From: Betaproteobacteria bacterium
Lineage (GTDB): Bacteria; Pseudomonadota; Gammaproteobacteria; Burkholderiales; Casimicrobiaceae
NCBI GenBank assembly: GCA_003153335.1
Contig: PLYG01000430.1
Span: 43,955-55,946, forward strand
Length of the DNA: 11,992 bases
Reading direction: 5' to 3'
Position numbers and translations under genes: made by a program
Part shown: positions 6,112-11,992 of the stretch, piece after piece
Numbering within the stretch: position 1 is the first letter of the stretch
How the letters are laid out: each line of letters begins with the position of its first letter
Notes under the pieces: generated by a model
What the model was told of the DNA's origin: nothing
Seen by the model: the letters and a program-made list of their open reading frames with translations, nothing else
The model's database searches: none

Positions 6112-6139
6112 AAACCAGCGCCCCGTCCGGTTGCGTAAA

Positions 6140-6169
6140 AGCGAAAGCAGGCACCCGCCGAAGCGGGCG
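6140..6169 (-). terminator. Possible terminator of the RF/ART/ligase transcript
   Basis: On the minus strand 19 bases after the release-factor stop, CCGCCCGC-TTCG-GCGGG forms a stable UUCG-loop hairpin, followed after about ten bases by CGCTTTT. The T-tract is not immediate, so efficiency is uncertain, but its position at the end of a gene series fits transcription termination. Confidence 0.45.
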
Positions 6170-6187
6170 GCCACCGTGCCGCGCCAC

Positions 6188-6883
6188 TTAGCCCCAGAGC
6201 ACCTGCAGGCCGCGTTCCCGGACTCGCTTGAGGGATACCTTCTTCCCAGTGCGGTCGTCGAGCACGCGGTCATCGACCTCGCGGTACGTCCGGATTTTGT
6301 CGCCGCGCATACCCGAGCCCGTCTGCTGCCGGCGCTCCACGTCCCGGCCGGTGGTCTCCCGCTGCCGGTAGAAGGCGGCAACGCGCGCCTCCAGCACCTC
6401 GCGGGCAAGCCGTCGGTTGTCGTGCTGACTGCGGGAGGAGGACTTCGCTTCGAGGCCCGTAGGCAGGTGACGGATCACCACGCAACTGTCGGTCGTATTC
6501 ACGTGCTGGCCGCCGGCGCCGCTGGCACGCATCGTGAAGATCTTGAGGTCGGCTTCCCGCAAGGCCCAGTTCCGTTCAGGAACCACGGCGAGTGCGGCTA
6601 CGGTGACAGTGCTGGTTTGGATCCGGCCGTGGCGCTCCGTTGGCGGAACACGCTGCCAGCGGTGACCGCCGGCTTCGGCCTTGAACGGCGCGAGCTGGGC
6701 GGCGTCGGCCTCCAGCTGAATGACGGCGAGGAGTCAGCCGAGCTTGCCGGGGACGTTTTCGATGAGCTGCACGCCGATGCCGGCGGCCAGCGCCGTGCGC
6801 AGATACAGACTTGCCTGTTCCTCGACGAGGAGCTTGGCGTCATCACCGCCCTCGCCGGGGCGGATTTCCAGAAGCATTTTCAT
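6188..6883 (-). pseudogene. RF1-like peptide chain release factor, in-frame UGA
   Basis: The ATG at 6883 (GGAG six bases upstream) opens a class I release-factor relative of 231 codons. Domain order: the PCRF part starts LLEIRPGEGGDDAKLL, then GGHRWQRV with the stop-codon reading tripeptide PPT (residues 80-82; RF1 usually PxT such as PAT or PVT), then ASGAGGQHVN with the catalytic GGQ (124-126), then GSGMRGDKIRTY near the C-terminus. Domain 1, present in normal RF1, is absent, as in PrfH. Codon 50 (6734-6736) is TGA, in frame, where RF1 aligns without a gap; the next 180 codons are intact. It is therefore a recent nonsense mutation, a sequencing error or a recoded stop (UGA-C context). It follows the RNA ligase and ART genes on the same strand, hinting at rescue of damaged ribosomes. 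Confidence 0.8.
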
Positions 6884-6945
6884 GATGCTCTCCTTTGTGG
6901 TGGTGCGCTTGCGGGTCATCTCGTCGATACCGCTTACGCGAGTTG

Positions 6946-6978
6946 ACCACCTATTGATTCGGGTGGCCCGTAGGTGGT
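6946..6978 (-). repeat. Long hairpin between the ART-like and release-factor genes
   Basis: The minus-strand RNA can fold with an 8-bp perfect outer stem (ACCACCTA / TAGGTGGT) and an inner CGGG-CCA-CCCG stem. It occupies the 222-base gap between the ART-like stop (7106) and the release-factor start (6883), where no gene is seen. It could be an attenuator, a processing site or a decayed tRNA-like element. No U-tract follows. Confidence 0.45.
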
Positions 6979-7105
6979 GCGTGGAAGATTGCGCTGCCGG
7001 CTACGCTGTGGGGCTTCCGGCTTACCCGTCAAGGGGACCCGATACGCCAGCTCCAGCCACCTCGGGTCAACGACGGCTGGCTTTCTGCAGAATCGTCAAG
7101 CGTCG

Positions 7106-7816
7106 TCAGGACTCGCGGTCGTGTTGCTGGCCCGCGTTGACCATCACCGTCTTGATCAGCTTCACGTTGTCCGGCATCACAATTAGTTCGCCGTCGCCAC
7201 CCTCGAAGAAAGCGATGATCGCATCGCGCTCAACCTCCGCGCGCATCACGTAAGCCTGCGGCCACTCGGCGGGGAAGCGCAGCGCGTACCAGCGAGCCTT
7301 TTCCTGCGACGTGGTCCACGAGAACCCCAGATCGTCGTGGTCCTCGCGGGTGCGAGAGCCGCGATACACGGTAACGCGCTGAGGCAGGGCGGCCAACGCC
7401 TCCCGCTCCTCGGACGCCATCAGGAGATGTCGATGGGGCAGGGCCTCGGCCAGCAGATCGAGCCACTGGTCGCGGCACTGGTAGACGTTCTCGCTTTCCC
7501 GGTAGACCTCGGCCACCAACGACCAGAAGACGGCGGCGTCGTCCATGTCCGGCCGGCGATCCAGCAGCGCCTGCAGCCGATAGGGCCGCTCGTGTAGAAA
7601 CACCGCGCGGCTCCACTCTCCCGTTCGCTCCGCTTCAGCCAACTGCTGCCGACGCTTGGCATAGAGCCCGTTGTAGATGCCGTATAGCGCTGGCATGAGC
7701 ATCGGCCCGAACACCAGCGGGTGCTTAAGAAACTGACCCAGCACTCCGGACTCGACCACGTATGGGGCGAGATCGGGGTGCAGGTTCTCGGCTCGCTGGT
7801 CGGGCAGGGGGTTCAC
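7106..7816 (-). CDS. ADP-ribosyltransferase-like protein
   Basis: The start is GTG at 7816, which overlaps the ligase stop as GTGA and has AAGGAGG four to five bases upstream, a clear sign of coupled translation. The 236-residue product has a helical N-terminal half and a C-terminal region with the R-S-E layout of ADP-ribosyltransferases: VYRGS (Arg152), GFSWTTSQEKARWYA (SWT at 167-169) and EGGDGELIVMP (Glu205/Glu210). Such enzymes transfer ADP-ribose from NAD to protein or nucleic acid; the related KptA/Tpt1 fold removes 2'-phosphate after RNA ligation. Which applies cannot be told from the sequence. Its coupling to an RNA ligase favours an RNA-end or ribosome-related substrate. No signal peptide. 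The family call is by motif. Confidence 0.6.
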   Translation of the reverse strand: MNPLPDQRAENLHPDLAPYVVESGVLGQFLKHPLVFGPMLMPALYGIYNGLYAKRRQQLAEAERTGEWSRAVFLHERPYRLQALLDRRPDMDDAAVFWSLVAEVYRESENVYQCRDQWLDLLAEALPHRHLLMASEEREALAALPQRVTVYRGSRTREDHDDLGFSWTTSQEKARWYALRFPAEWPQAYVMRAEVERDAIIAFFEGGDGELIVMPDNVKLIKTVMVNAGQQHDRES

Positions 7817-8856
7817 CGGGCCTCCTTGGCCAGCAGATTTGGCTTTACCGGCTGCCCGTGCATCCAGTGTTTCTGGGTTTGCACATGCCCCCGGCGGACA
7901 AATTTGCCGCACTTATGCCGAAACTCTCCGTACGGGATCGCGTCAGCCGTGCGCACCACATAGCCTTCGTGGTGCTGCCAGTCGCCATCGGCCCAAAGTG
8001 AGCGCAGCGCCTTCTCATCGAAGATGCCGTCGTAGAGCACCGGCACCGAGGTCACGCCGAGGAGGGCGAACCACTCCTGCGTCTGGTCCCACGATAAGCA
8101 GACATTCCGTTCGTCCCACACGGAAAAGCCCATGAAATAGGTGGGCAGGTCGGTGTACCGGATCGAATGCTCGGCGTACAGGTTCTCCCCGCACACCCGC
8201 CAACCCGCTGGAATGTCACCGGCGATACCGGCCCAGAAGCCCTTGACCCAGCTTCGGCTGGGGTGGTGGCGGCTGTCCACGCTGCGCGCGTGCATGTCGT
8301 CGGCGTACAGGTTGGAGTTCTCGCCGTCCATCTTCCGGGTCGCGATCACCCGCCGTCCGATCAGTCCGTGCAGCGAGGGCATCAGCCGGTCGTCGTCGTT
8401 GACGCTTTCCGACCACGGCAGGTGGTGTGTGCGCGGATACTTCACCAGATGGGTGAAGCAGTCGAGCACCCGGCCTTGGACCAGCGCCTTCTGCACGCTA
8501 GCATCGAAGAACAGCTCGCCGCGCATCCGTTGTCCGTAAGGCAGCACCGGATTGCCCCATTTGTCATAGGGCTGATCCGGGTAGAGGTGCGGCGGCACGA
8601 TGATCTTGGTGATCCCGCTGGCCTCGCGCACCGCCTCAACCGTGATCTCGGTGGTCTCGCAGCGCAGGTGATGGTCCGAACAGACCGAGGCGCCGTTGTC
8701 GAGGTAGTACCCGCCATCGGGCCACAGCCGGCGCTCGATGATGTGATGGGCGTCGGCCGCTGCGTTCTTGCAAAATACGCACCGATGCTGATCGCGAGCG
8801 AATACCGCGTCGCGGAACGCATCCCGGCTCAGCAGTCCTGTTTCGCTCGTACCCAT
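7813..8856 (-). CDS. HNH endonuclease-RNA ligase fusion
   Basis: The ATG at 8856 has GGAG six bases upstream. Residues 1-75 are an HNH module with zinc-type cysteines: CVFC (26-29), AHHIIERRLW (His37/38), LDNGASVCSDHH (Asn54, Cys59, His62/63). Residues about 160-335 are an RNA ligase of the T4 Rnl2 type: nucleotidylation motif KMDGEN (Lys175), GENLYAEHSI (motif III, Glu224), HEGYVVR (motif IV) and GKFVRRG (motif V, Lys318). Such ligases join 3'-OH and 5'-phosphate RNA ends using ATP. The HNH part could cut nucleic acid or only bind it. The gene lies just after iscB (28-base overlap with its tail) and is coupled to the ART-like gene. A tRNA or rRNA repair role is inferred from the adjacent tRNAs and release factor. 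Confidence 0.85.
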   Translation of the reverse strand: MGTSETGLLSRDAFRDAVFARDQHRCVFCKNAAADAHHIIERRLWPDGGYYLDNGASVCSDHHLRCETTEITVEAVREASGITKIIVPPHLYPDQPYDKWGNPVLPYGQRMRGELFFDASVQKALVQGRVLDCFTHLVKYPRTHHLPWSESVNDDDRLMPSLHGLIGRRVIATRKMDGENSNLYADDMHARSVDSRHHPSRSWVKGFWAGIAGDIPAGWRVCGENLYAEHSIRYTDLPTYFMGFSVWDERNVCLSWDQTQEWFALLGVTSVPVLYDGIFDEKALRSLWADGDWQHHEGYVVRTADAIPYGEFRHKCGKFVRRGHVQTQKHWMHGQPVKPNLLAKEAR

Positions 8857-10256
8857 CGTTCACTCCACAATGCTTGTTGATCCACTGCACCGCCATCATA
8901 GCGAGGGGAGGAAAGCCCGCCTCGTAGTGGTTGCGGAAGAGGTTGACTGCAATAACCGTAACCGTCACCGCGCTGCAGCAGACGCAGGTGGCGGGCATGC
9001 ACATCGAAAGTACCGCTCTCGGTTTGCAGGGCGAAGGACGGGCGGGTACGGATGGCAACGCGCCCTCGATGCTGACCGGCATGTCGGCCGGCCGGTATCG
9101 TCGCCGCCACCAGATCGCCGGTACGGAATCCGTGGGCCCGCTTCTGGCGCATTAGGTATCCTCGCGGGAAGCCATGGGCCGTCAACAGGGTACGCTGATA
9201 GGCGCCACGACCCGTTGCCTTGATCGTGAGCGCCGGACGCGACCAATCGACAACCTGTTCGACTGCGCCTACGCAGGCCGCATCGAGCGCGTGAGTCTTC
9301 GGGATTCCGAGGCGGACGCGGTTCCACTTGGTCCGTCCACCGCTGCCGGTTTCTAGAGGCAGCCCAGTCGCGCGCAACGCCCGCACTAGTGTCCAGCGCG
9401 TGGCGTTCACCACCGCCGCGTCCCGGAGCGGGGTCTTCAACTGCTGCTTGATGCGCGCCAGCCGCTCGGGATCGTGTGCCAAGAACATCTCGACCGGCGA
9501 GTCGTCCTTCGCCTCGTTGCACGGGACGCAGGACAGGGCGAGGTTGCTGACCCGGTCGGAGCCACCACCGGCCTGCGGGCGCACGTGATCGACGTTGAAC
9601 GGCACGTTCTGCGCATCGCAGTAAGCGCAGGTGCGCTCGAACTTTTCCAGCAGGTACTCCCTCACCTCGTAGCCCCGCAACGTCCCCTGCTGGTACTCGA
9701 CGCCGCTGATCTCCGGGTTCTGTACCTGCTGCAAGTCGAAGCGCACCAACTCCGAGGCAAGTGCGGTGACCGGAGCAAGGCGGCGCAGGCGCTCGACCCA
9801 CGCCAGCGTCGTATCCACTCGGTGTTGCAGGCTAGGCGCCAGCCAACTCTCTGTGCGCGTGCGGTTCAGGAACCGGGGCGCCCGGTAACGCAAATTGGCA
9901 CTCCGCCTGCGACGCCGGAACGCCGCCCGCTGCCGCAGCGCCTTGCGGATAGCCGCGCCCCGATGCATCAGTTCGAACAGGTTGCACACGACGGCGCCGG
10001 GCCCACTCTCCCCGGTCGTGGTCTCCACCGTGGCCGTGTCCCGCACCAGCGCAATTCCAGTTGTCTTGCTACCGGGATCGAGCTTCAGGCGCAGCGGTTG
10101 CAGCGTGCAGTCCGCTACCCGGCGATCCAGCAGCCGGATGGCAAGCGGCACCAACCGGTGAACCCGAGCGCGACCGCGATCAAGCAATAGCCGAGCGCGC
10201 TTCTCCGAGCACGGCATCAGCGGCTTGCCACTACGGTCGAGTACGAATACCGCCAC
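8829..10256 (-). CDS. iscB: IscB RNA-guided endonuclease
   Basis: IscB, the ancestor-type of Cas9, is an omega-RNA-guided DNA endonuclease of IS200/IS605-like elements. The start is GTG at 10256 (AAGGAG five bases upstream), giving MAVFVLDRSGKPLMP with the diagnostic PLMP motif. Order of domains: RuvC-I KLDPGSKTTG (Asp60), Arg-rich bridge helix RAAFRRRRRSANLRYR (about 110-125), RuvC-II ELVRF (Glu169), HNH with CAYC, NVDH (His224), SNLALSCVPC, then RuvC-III THALDAA (His322, Asp325). All expected catalytic residues are present. The length of 475 is normal. The last about 40 residues after LLQRGDGYGY look like element-end and flanking sequence. The frame stays open upstream to 10481, but that part is the omega-RNA. 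No TnpA is present. Confidence 0.92.
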   Translation of the reverse strand: MAVFVLDRSGKPLMPCSEKRARLLLDRGRARVHRLVPLAIRLLDRRVADCTLQPLRLKLDPGSKTTGIALVRDTATVETTTGESGPGAVVCNLFELMHRGAAIRKALRQRAAFRRRRRSANLRYRAPRFLNRTRTESWLAPSLQHRVDTTLAWVERLRRLAPVTALASELVRFDLQQVQNPEISGVEYQQGTLRGYEVREYLLEKFERTCAYCDAQNVPFNVDHVRPQAGGGSDRVSNLALSCVPCNEAKDDSPVEMFLAHDPERLARIKQQLKTPLRDAAVVNATRWTLVRALRATGLPLETGSGGRTKWNRVRLGIPKTHALDAACVGAVEQVVDWSRPALTIKATGRGAYQRTLLTAHGFPRGYLMRQKRAHGFRTGDLVAATIPAGRHAGQHRGRVAIRTRPSFALQTESGTFDVHARHLRLLQRGDGYGYCSQPLPQPLRGGLSSPRYDGGAVDQQALWSERWVRAKQDC

Positions 10257-10610
10257 ATCCACTCCTTCGCCTTTTCCTGGGAACCGCCCGGCCGGTACCG
10301 CTGCCCTTACGGGCCTTGTAACGGTCACCTTGCGGTGACGCTCCCCTCGACCCTGTTGTGAACCGGCTTGCCTCGCGGCGGCCCCGATCCGTTTCGTGCG
10401 TCCCGCCGCTTGTCTGCGACCGGGGCTTCCAGAGCCACGAACTGAGGAAGCATTCGTGGGTGGGTCTGCGCACCTGTTCACAACGTCGATTGGTGTCTCT
10501 CGACTCCTTTCATGGTCTGGTCAATCAGGACTCGCAGTCACCTGCAAGCCCATCCCCTTCAGGGGGATCGGGTTATTGACGGGAGGTTGCTCGTCCCGAA
10601 TCTGGAGACC
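8880..10610 (-). mobile_element. Probable IscB (IS200/IS605-like) element
   Basis: Approximate limits: omega-RNA plus iscB with no tnpA, as in most IscB elements, which move in trans. A hairpin candidate for the right end is at 8902-8924 (CGAGG...CCTCG) and for the left end at 10573-10594 (CGGGA...TCCCG). The element sits between tRNA-Pro and the HNH-RNA ligase gene, whose start is about 24 bases from the putative right end. The exact ends cannot be set without an empty site. Confidence 0.45.
10257..10600 (-). ncRNA. Predicted omega-RNA for IscB
   Basis: The GC-rich stretch directly upstream of iscB has the placement and structure expected of its guide RNA. It contains two GNRA-tetraloop hairpins, GTCACC-GCAA-GGTGAC (10324-10339) and GCCC-GTAA-GGGC (10303-10314), and a further 6-bp hairpin ATCCCC/GGGGAT (10552-10568) near the likely 5' end. 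The guide would lie 5' of the scaffold, at or beyond the element's left edge (about 10570-10640), but its exact position cannot be read. The frame open through this region is not convincing as protein: very Arg/Gly/Pro-rich with no motif before PLMP. Confidence 0.6.
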
Positions 10611-10652
10611 TTGCCTTGTGAGTCCCTTGTGATGGCGGTGCAGTCGTAAAGT

Positions 10653-10729
10653 TGGTCGGAGTAGAGTGATTCGAACACTCGACCCCCTGCTCCCGAAGCA
10701 GGTGCGCTACCGGGCTGCGCTATACTCCG
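10653..10729 (-). tRNA. tRNA-Pro (CGG)
   Basis: A complete 77-base cloverleaf with encoded CCA. The acceptor CGGAGTA starts with the C1-G72 pair usual for bacterial proline tRNA. The anticodon stem CCTGC/GCAGG closes the loop TTCGGGA with anticodon CGG (10693-10695) and U33; the T-arm is GAGTG TTCGAAT CACTC. It has its own near-consensus promoter upstream, unlike the other three tRNAs, and lies about 50 bases from the IscB element. Confidence 0.95.
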
Positions 10730-10741
10730 AATGAAGAATTG

Positions 10742-10770
10742 ATTATACCCATGTGTGGGCATAACCGCAA
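10742..10770 (-). promoter_or_regulatory. Sigma70 promoter of tRNA-Pro
   Basis: The minus strand reads TTGCGG (10770-10765), exactly 17 bases, then TATAAT (10747-10742), a perfect -10 box, placing the transcription start a few bases before the tRNA-Pro 5' end at 10729. It could also drive downstream iscB and the ligase genes. The preceding 191 bases up to the next tRNA show only hairpin-rich, non-coding sequence. Confidence 0.8.
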
Positions 10771-10961
10771 GAGATGTCGGCCAGTTTCTATGGTTCGATT
10801 GAGGAGTGCCGGTGGCGGGGCGCTACGCCCGCTCAGGGATTTGGCCTTGGTTTTAGGCCCCCACGAGGGAACCGCCCTCGTTGCGTGTCTCCAGCACCAC
10901 CGGCACCGCGCGACTGCGCGCAGACCAATGTCGCCTCTAAACCACGCCGCACCCTGCACGA

Positions 10962-11037
10962 TGGTGCTTTGAACTGGAATCGAACCAGTGACACCCGCCT
11001 TGTCGAGGCGGTACTCTACCAACTGAGTTATCAAAGC
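10962..11037 (-). tRNA. tRNA with anticodon GAC (Val-type), C at position 33
   Basis: A complete 76-base cloverleaf with CCA: acceptor GCTTTGA/TCAAAGC is perfect, D-stem ACTC/GAGT, T-arm ACTGG TTCGATT CCAGT. The anticodon stem CCGCC/GGCGG encloses TCGACAA, giving anticodon GAC (valine) but with C instead of the near-universal U33. An alternative 9-base loop would restore U33 and shift the anticodon to CGA. The identity is therefore uncertain. A73 is compatible with valine. Confidence 0.85.
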
Positions 11038-11077
11038 GAAAACGTCTACTGCGAATGTTCGCTACTTCGCGAAAAAA

Positions 11078-11153
11078 TGGTGGTCGGGACTGGACTCGAA
11101 CCAGTGACTTCCGCCTTATCGAGACGGCACTCTACCAACTGAGTTACACGACC
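11078..11153 (-). tRNA. tRNA with anticodon GAT (Ile-type), C at position 33
   Basis: A 76-base cloverleaf with CCA: acceptor GGTCGTG/CCCGACC has one T-C mismatch, the D-arm is identical to the next tRNA, and the T-arm is ACTGG TTCGAGT CCAGT. The anticodon stem CCGTC/GGCGG with one G-T pair encloses TCGATAA, giving GAT (isoleucine), again with C33. It resembles its downstream neighbour closely from the D-arm to the T-arm, so the pair probably arose by duplication followed by an anticodon change. Confidence 0.82.
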
Positions 11154-11169
11154 ATTGAAACAAAAGTGG

Positions 11170-11245
11170 TGGTGGTGGGGATGCGGATCGAACGCACGAC
11201 CGACGGATTATGACCCCGTTGCTCTACCAACTGAGCTACCCCACC
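11170..11245 (-). tRNA. tRNA-Met-type (CAT)
   Basis: A 76-base cloverleaf with CCA: acceptor GGTGGGG/CCCCACC is perfect, D-stem GCTC/GAGC, anticodon loop GTCATAA with U33 and anticodon CAT. Position 32 is G, unusual for an elongator tRNA. CAT could be elongator Met or lysidine-modified Ile2; an initiator is unlikely because the 1-72 pair is intact and the anticodon stem lacks three G-C pairs in the initiator pattern. It is 16 bases from the next tRNA, so all three upstream tRNAs are probably one transcript. Confidence 0.88.
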
Positions 11246-11275
11246 GCAAAACGATTCTGCTGCGTCTGCGGCGGC

Positions 11276-11859
11276 CTAGAATCCGAAGAGGAACTCCATG
11301 CCGCCGCCAGTATTCGCGCCCCGGCGCCGTTCGCGCTGACGCTTCTTGTCGATGGCCCGCCAATCGACCCGGTTCGCTTTGCCTGCGACTACCTTGGCGC
11401 CGCGCTCGATCAGTATCTGGCCAGCAAAGATGGCCCAGTTCTCGCGGGCATAACCCTTCGGATCGGGCAGCTTCAAGCTATCCCGCGCACAGGTCTCCGC
11501 CCGCACCTTGGCCTCCGCCATGACGGTGCGTACCGTCGCGGCATCGATGACCATGTAGCCGCCGGCGACGTTGGCCAGCGCCTGCGCCTCGTCGTGCCGG
11601 CCTATGACCCGCGACTCCCGCGCCAGCACCTCTGCACCGTGATCGAGCCCCCATAGTGATCGGCATTGCCGCGTCCGTCGGTCCGGAAGACGGTCGTTTC
11701 CATCTTTCCGTGATCGGAGGCTTGCGGGGTCACCGCCACCACAACATACGTGCGCTCGACTTCCGAGTCCGCCAGCGACGGAACGAGGCGATACAACGTG
11801 GAACCCTTGTGAAACTTGGTGCCGGGCGCCGCGCGCAACCGTATCGCCAATCCATACAT
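11276..11859 (-). pseudogene. Hypothetical protein gene, frameshifted in a G-run
   Basis: Two overlapping frames read as one broken gene. The first starts with ATG at 11859 (GAGG upstream) as MYGLAIRLRAAPGTKFHKG, continues YVVVAV and TVFRTDGRGN, and reaches ADHYGG. The second frame, ending at 11276, continues LDHGAEVLARESRVIG and a charged helical C-terminus. One extra G in the run of five Cs on the plus strand (11648-11652) would join them as HYGGLDHGAEVL. A GG-LDH junction after an 'ET.VF..D..G' stretch is familiar from small actinobacterial and phage proteins of unknown function. The rejoined length is about 194 residues. As given, the frames could be separate: 84 aa at 11602-11859 and a GTG-started 117 aa at 11276-11629. 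It heads the tRNA cluster. Confidence 0.55.
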
Positions 11860-11992
11860 TTTCCGTCCTCTCGTCGGCGCCAGCGCCGGCCCCGATCCCG
11901 GCGTTAAGCCACGGCAGATCAGAACCTCTGAATGAAGGTTCGAGAGCGGCAGCCTATCGTTTCAGCGACCGGCCTCGGGAATTGCACCCAAC

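Noticed and set aside
5970..6191. 73-codon plus-strand frame after the lipoprotein-like gene
   Set aside because: No close ribosome binding site, crosses the palindrome and terminator, and turns basic and low-complexity at its end.
6131..6946. 271-codon plus-strand open frame opposite the release factor
   Set aside because: It mirrors the antisense of the RF1-like gene, whose PCRF, PPT and GGQ motifs are unmistakable.
8167..8880. 237-codon plus-strand frame opposite the RNA ligase
   Set aside because: Antisense shadow in GC-rich DNA; no motifs, no ribosome binding site, and the ligase frame explains the sequence.
9474..10190. 238-codon plus-strand frame opposite iscB
   Set aside because: Antisense shadow of a gene with all IscB motifs.
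10257..10481. N-terminal extension of the IscB frame to 10481
   Set aside because: Composition is Arg/Gly/Pro-rich without motif, it overlaps the predicted omega-RNA hairpins, and GTG at 10256 has a good ribosome binding site before the PLMP region.
11920..11992. T-arm-like sequence (TTGGG TGCAATT CCCGA) at the right edge, possibly another tRNA
   Set aside because: The loop lacks the TTC of a T-loop, no CCA follows on the minus strand, and the 5' half is outside the window.
1..11992. CRISPR array
   Set aside because: No regularly spaced repeats; the 21-bp repeats are over 1 kb apart.

Overview
The window looks like an accessory (genomic-island or plasmid-like) region of a Gram-negative proteobacterium. 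The evidence is AGGAG-type ribosome binding sites, Sec signal peptides, three small adhesin-E-like exported proteins, tRNAs with encoded CCA and an IS66-family remnant. A gammaproteobacterium of the Xanthomonadaceae type is plausible, but nothing in the sequence fixes the taxon. No housekeeping gene is present.

Left half (about 1-6100, lower GC): a patchwork of short, mostly unrecognised genes. From the left edge these are an N-terminally membrane-anchored protein (partial), an overlapping lysozyme/transglycosylase-like gene, and a divergent adhesin-E-like gene. Next comes a truncated IS66 element (tnpA plus a stub of tnpB) that has cut a small exported-protein gene after 40 codons. Further right are a YdjM-like metal-hydrolase-motif gene, a small Cys-containing hypothetical, a second adhesin-E-like gene, another hypothetical, a HEPN-motif (RNALAH) putative RNase gene and a third, divergent adhesin-E-like lipoprotein candidate. 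A 21-bp perfect direct repeat occurs twice (3088 and 4564), with a degenerate third copy at 2041. An operator-like palindrome lies in the promoter spacer between the HEPN and lipoprotein genes.

Right half (about 6100-11992, GC-rich): everything is on the minus strand. In transcription order it reads: a frameshifted small gene (11859-11276); tRNA-Met-type (CAT), a tRNA with anticodon GAT and a tRNA with anticodon GAC, the last two with C instead of U at position 33; a near-consensus sigma70 promoter; tRNA-Pro (CGG); an IscB element (predicted omega-RNA plus a catalytically intact IscB); an HNH endonuclease-RNA ligase fusion; an ADP-ribosyltransferase-like protein translationally coupled to it (GTGA overlap); a long hairpin; and an RF1-like release factor that lacks domain 1, has a PPT recognition tripeptide and an intact GGQ, and is interrupted by one in-frame UGA.

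Together the right half suggests an RNA-repair / ribosome-rescue / tRNA-replacement module. It is comparable in logic to RtcB2-PrfH, but uses a T4 Rnl2-type ligase, an ART and its own tRNA set, with an IscB element lodged between the tRNAs and the ligase gene. This is the most interesting part of the window. The in-frame UGA and the G-run frameshift mean that either the module is decaying, or it uses recoding, or the assembly has errors. The sequence alone cannot decide between these.
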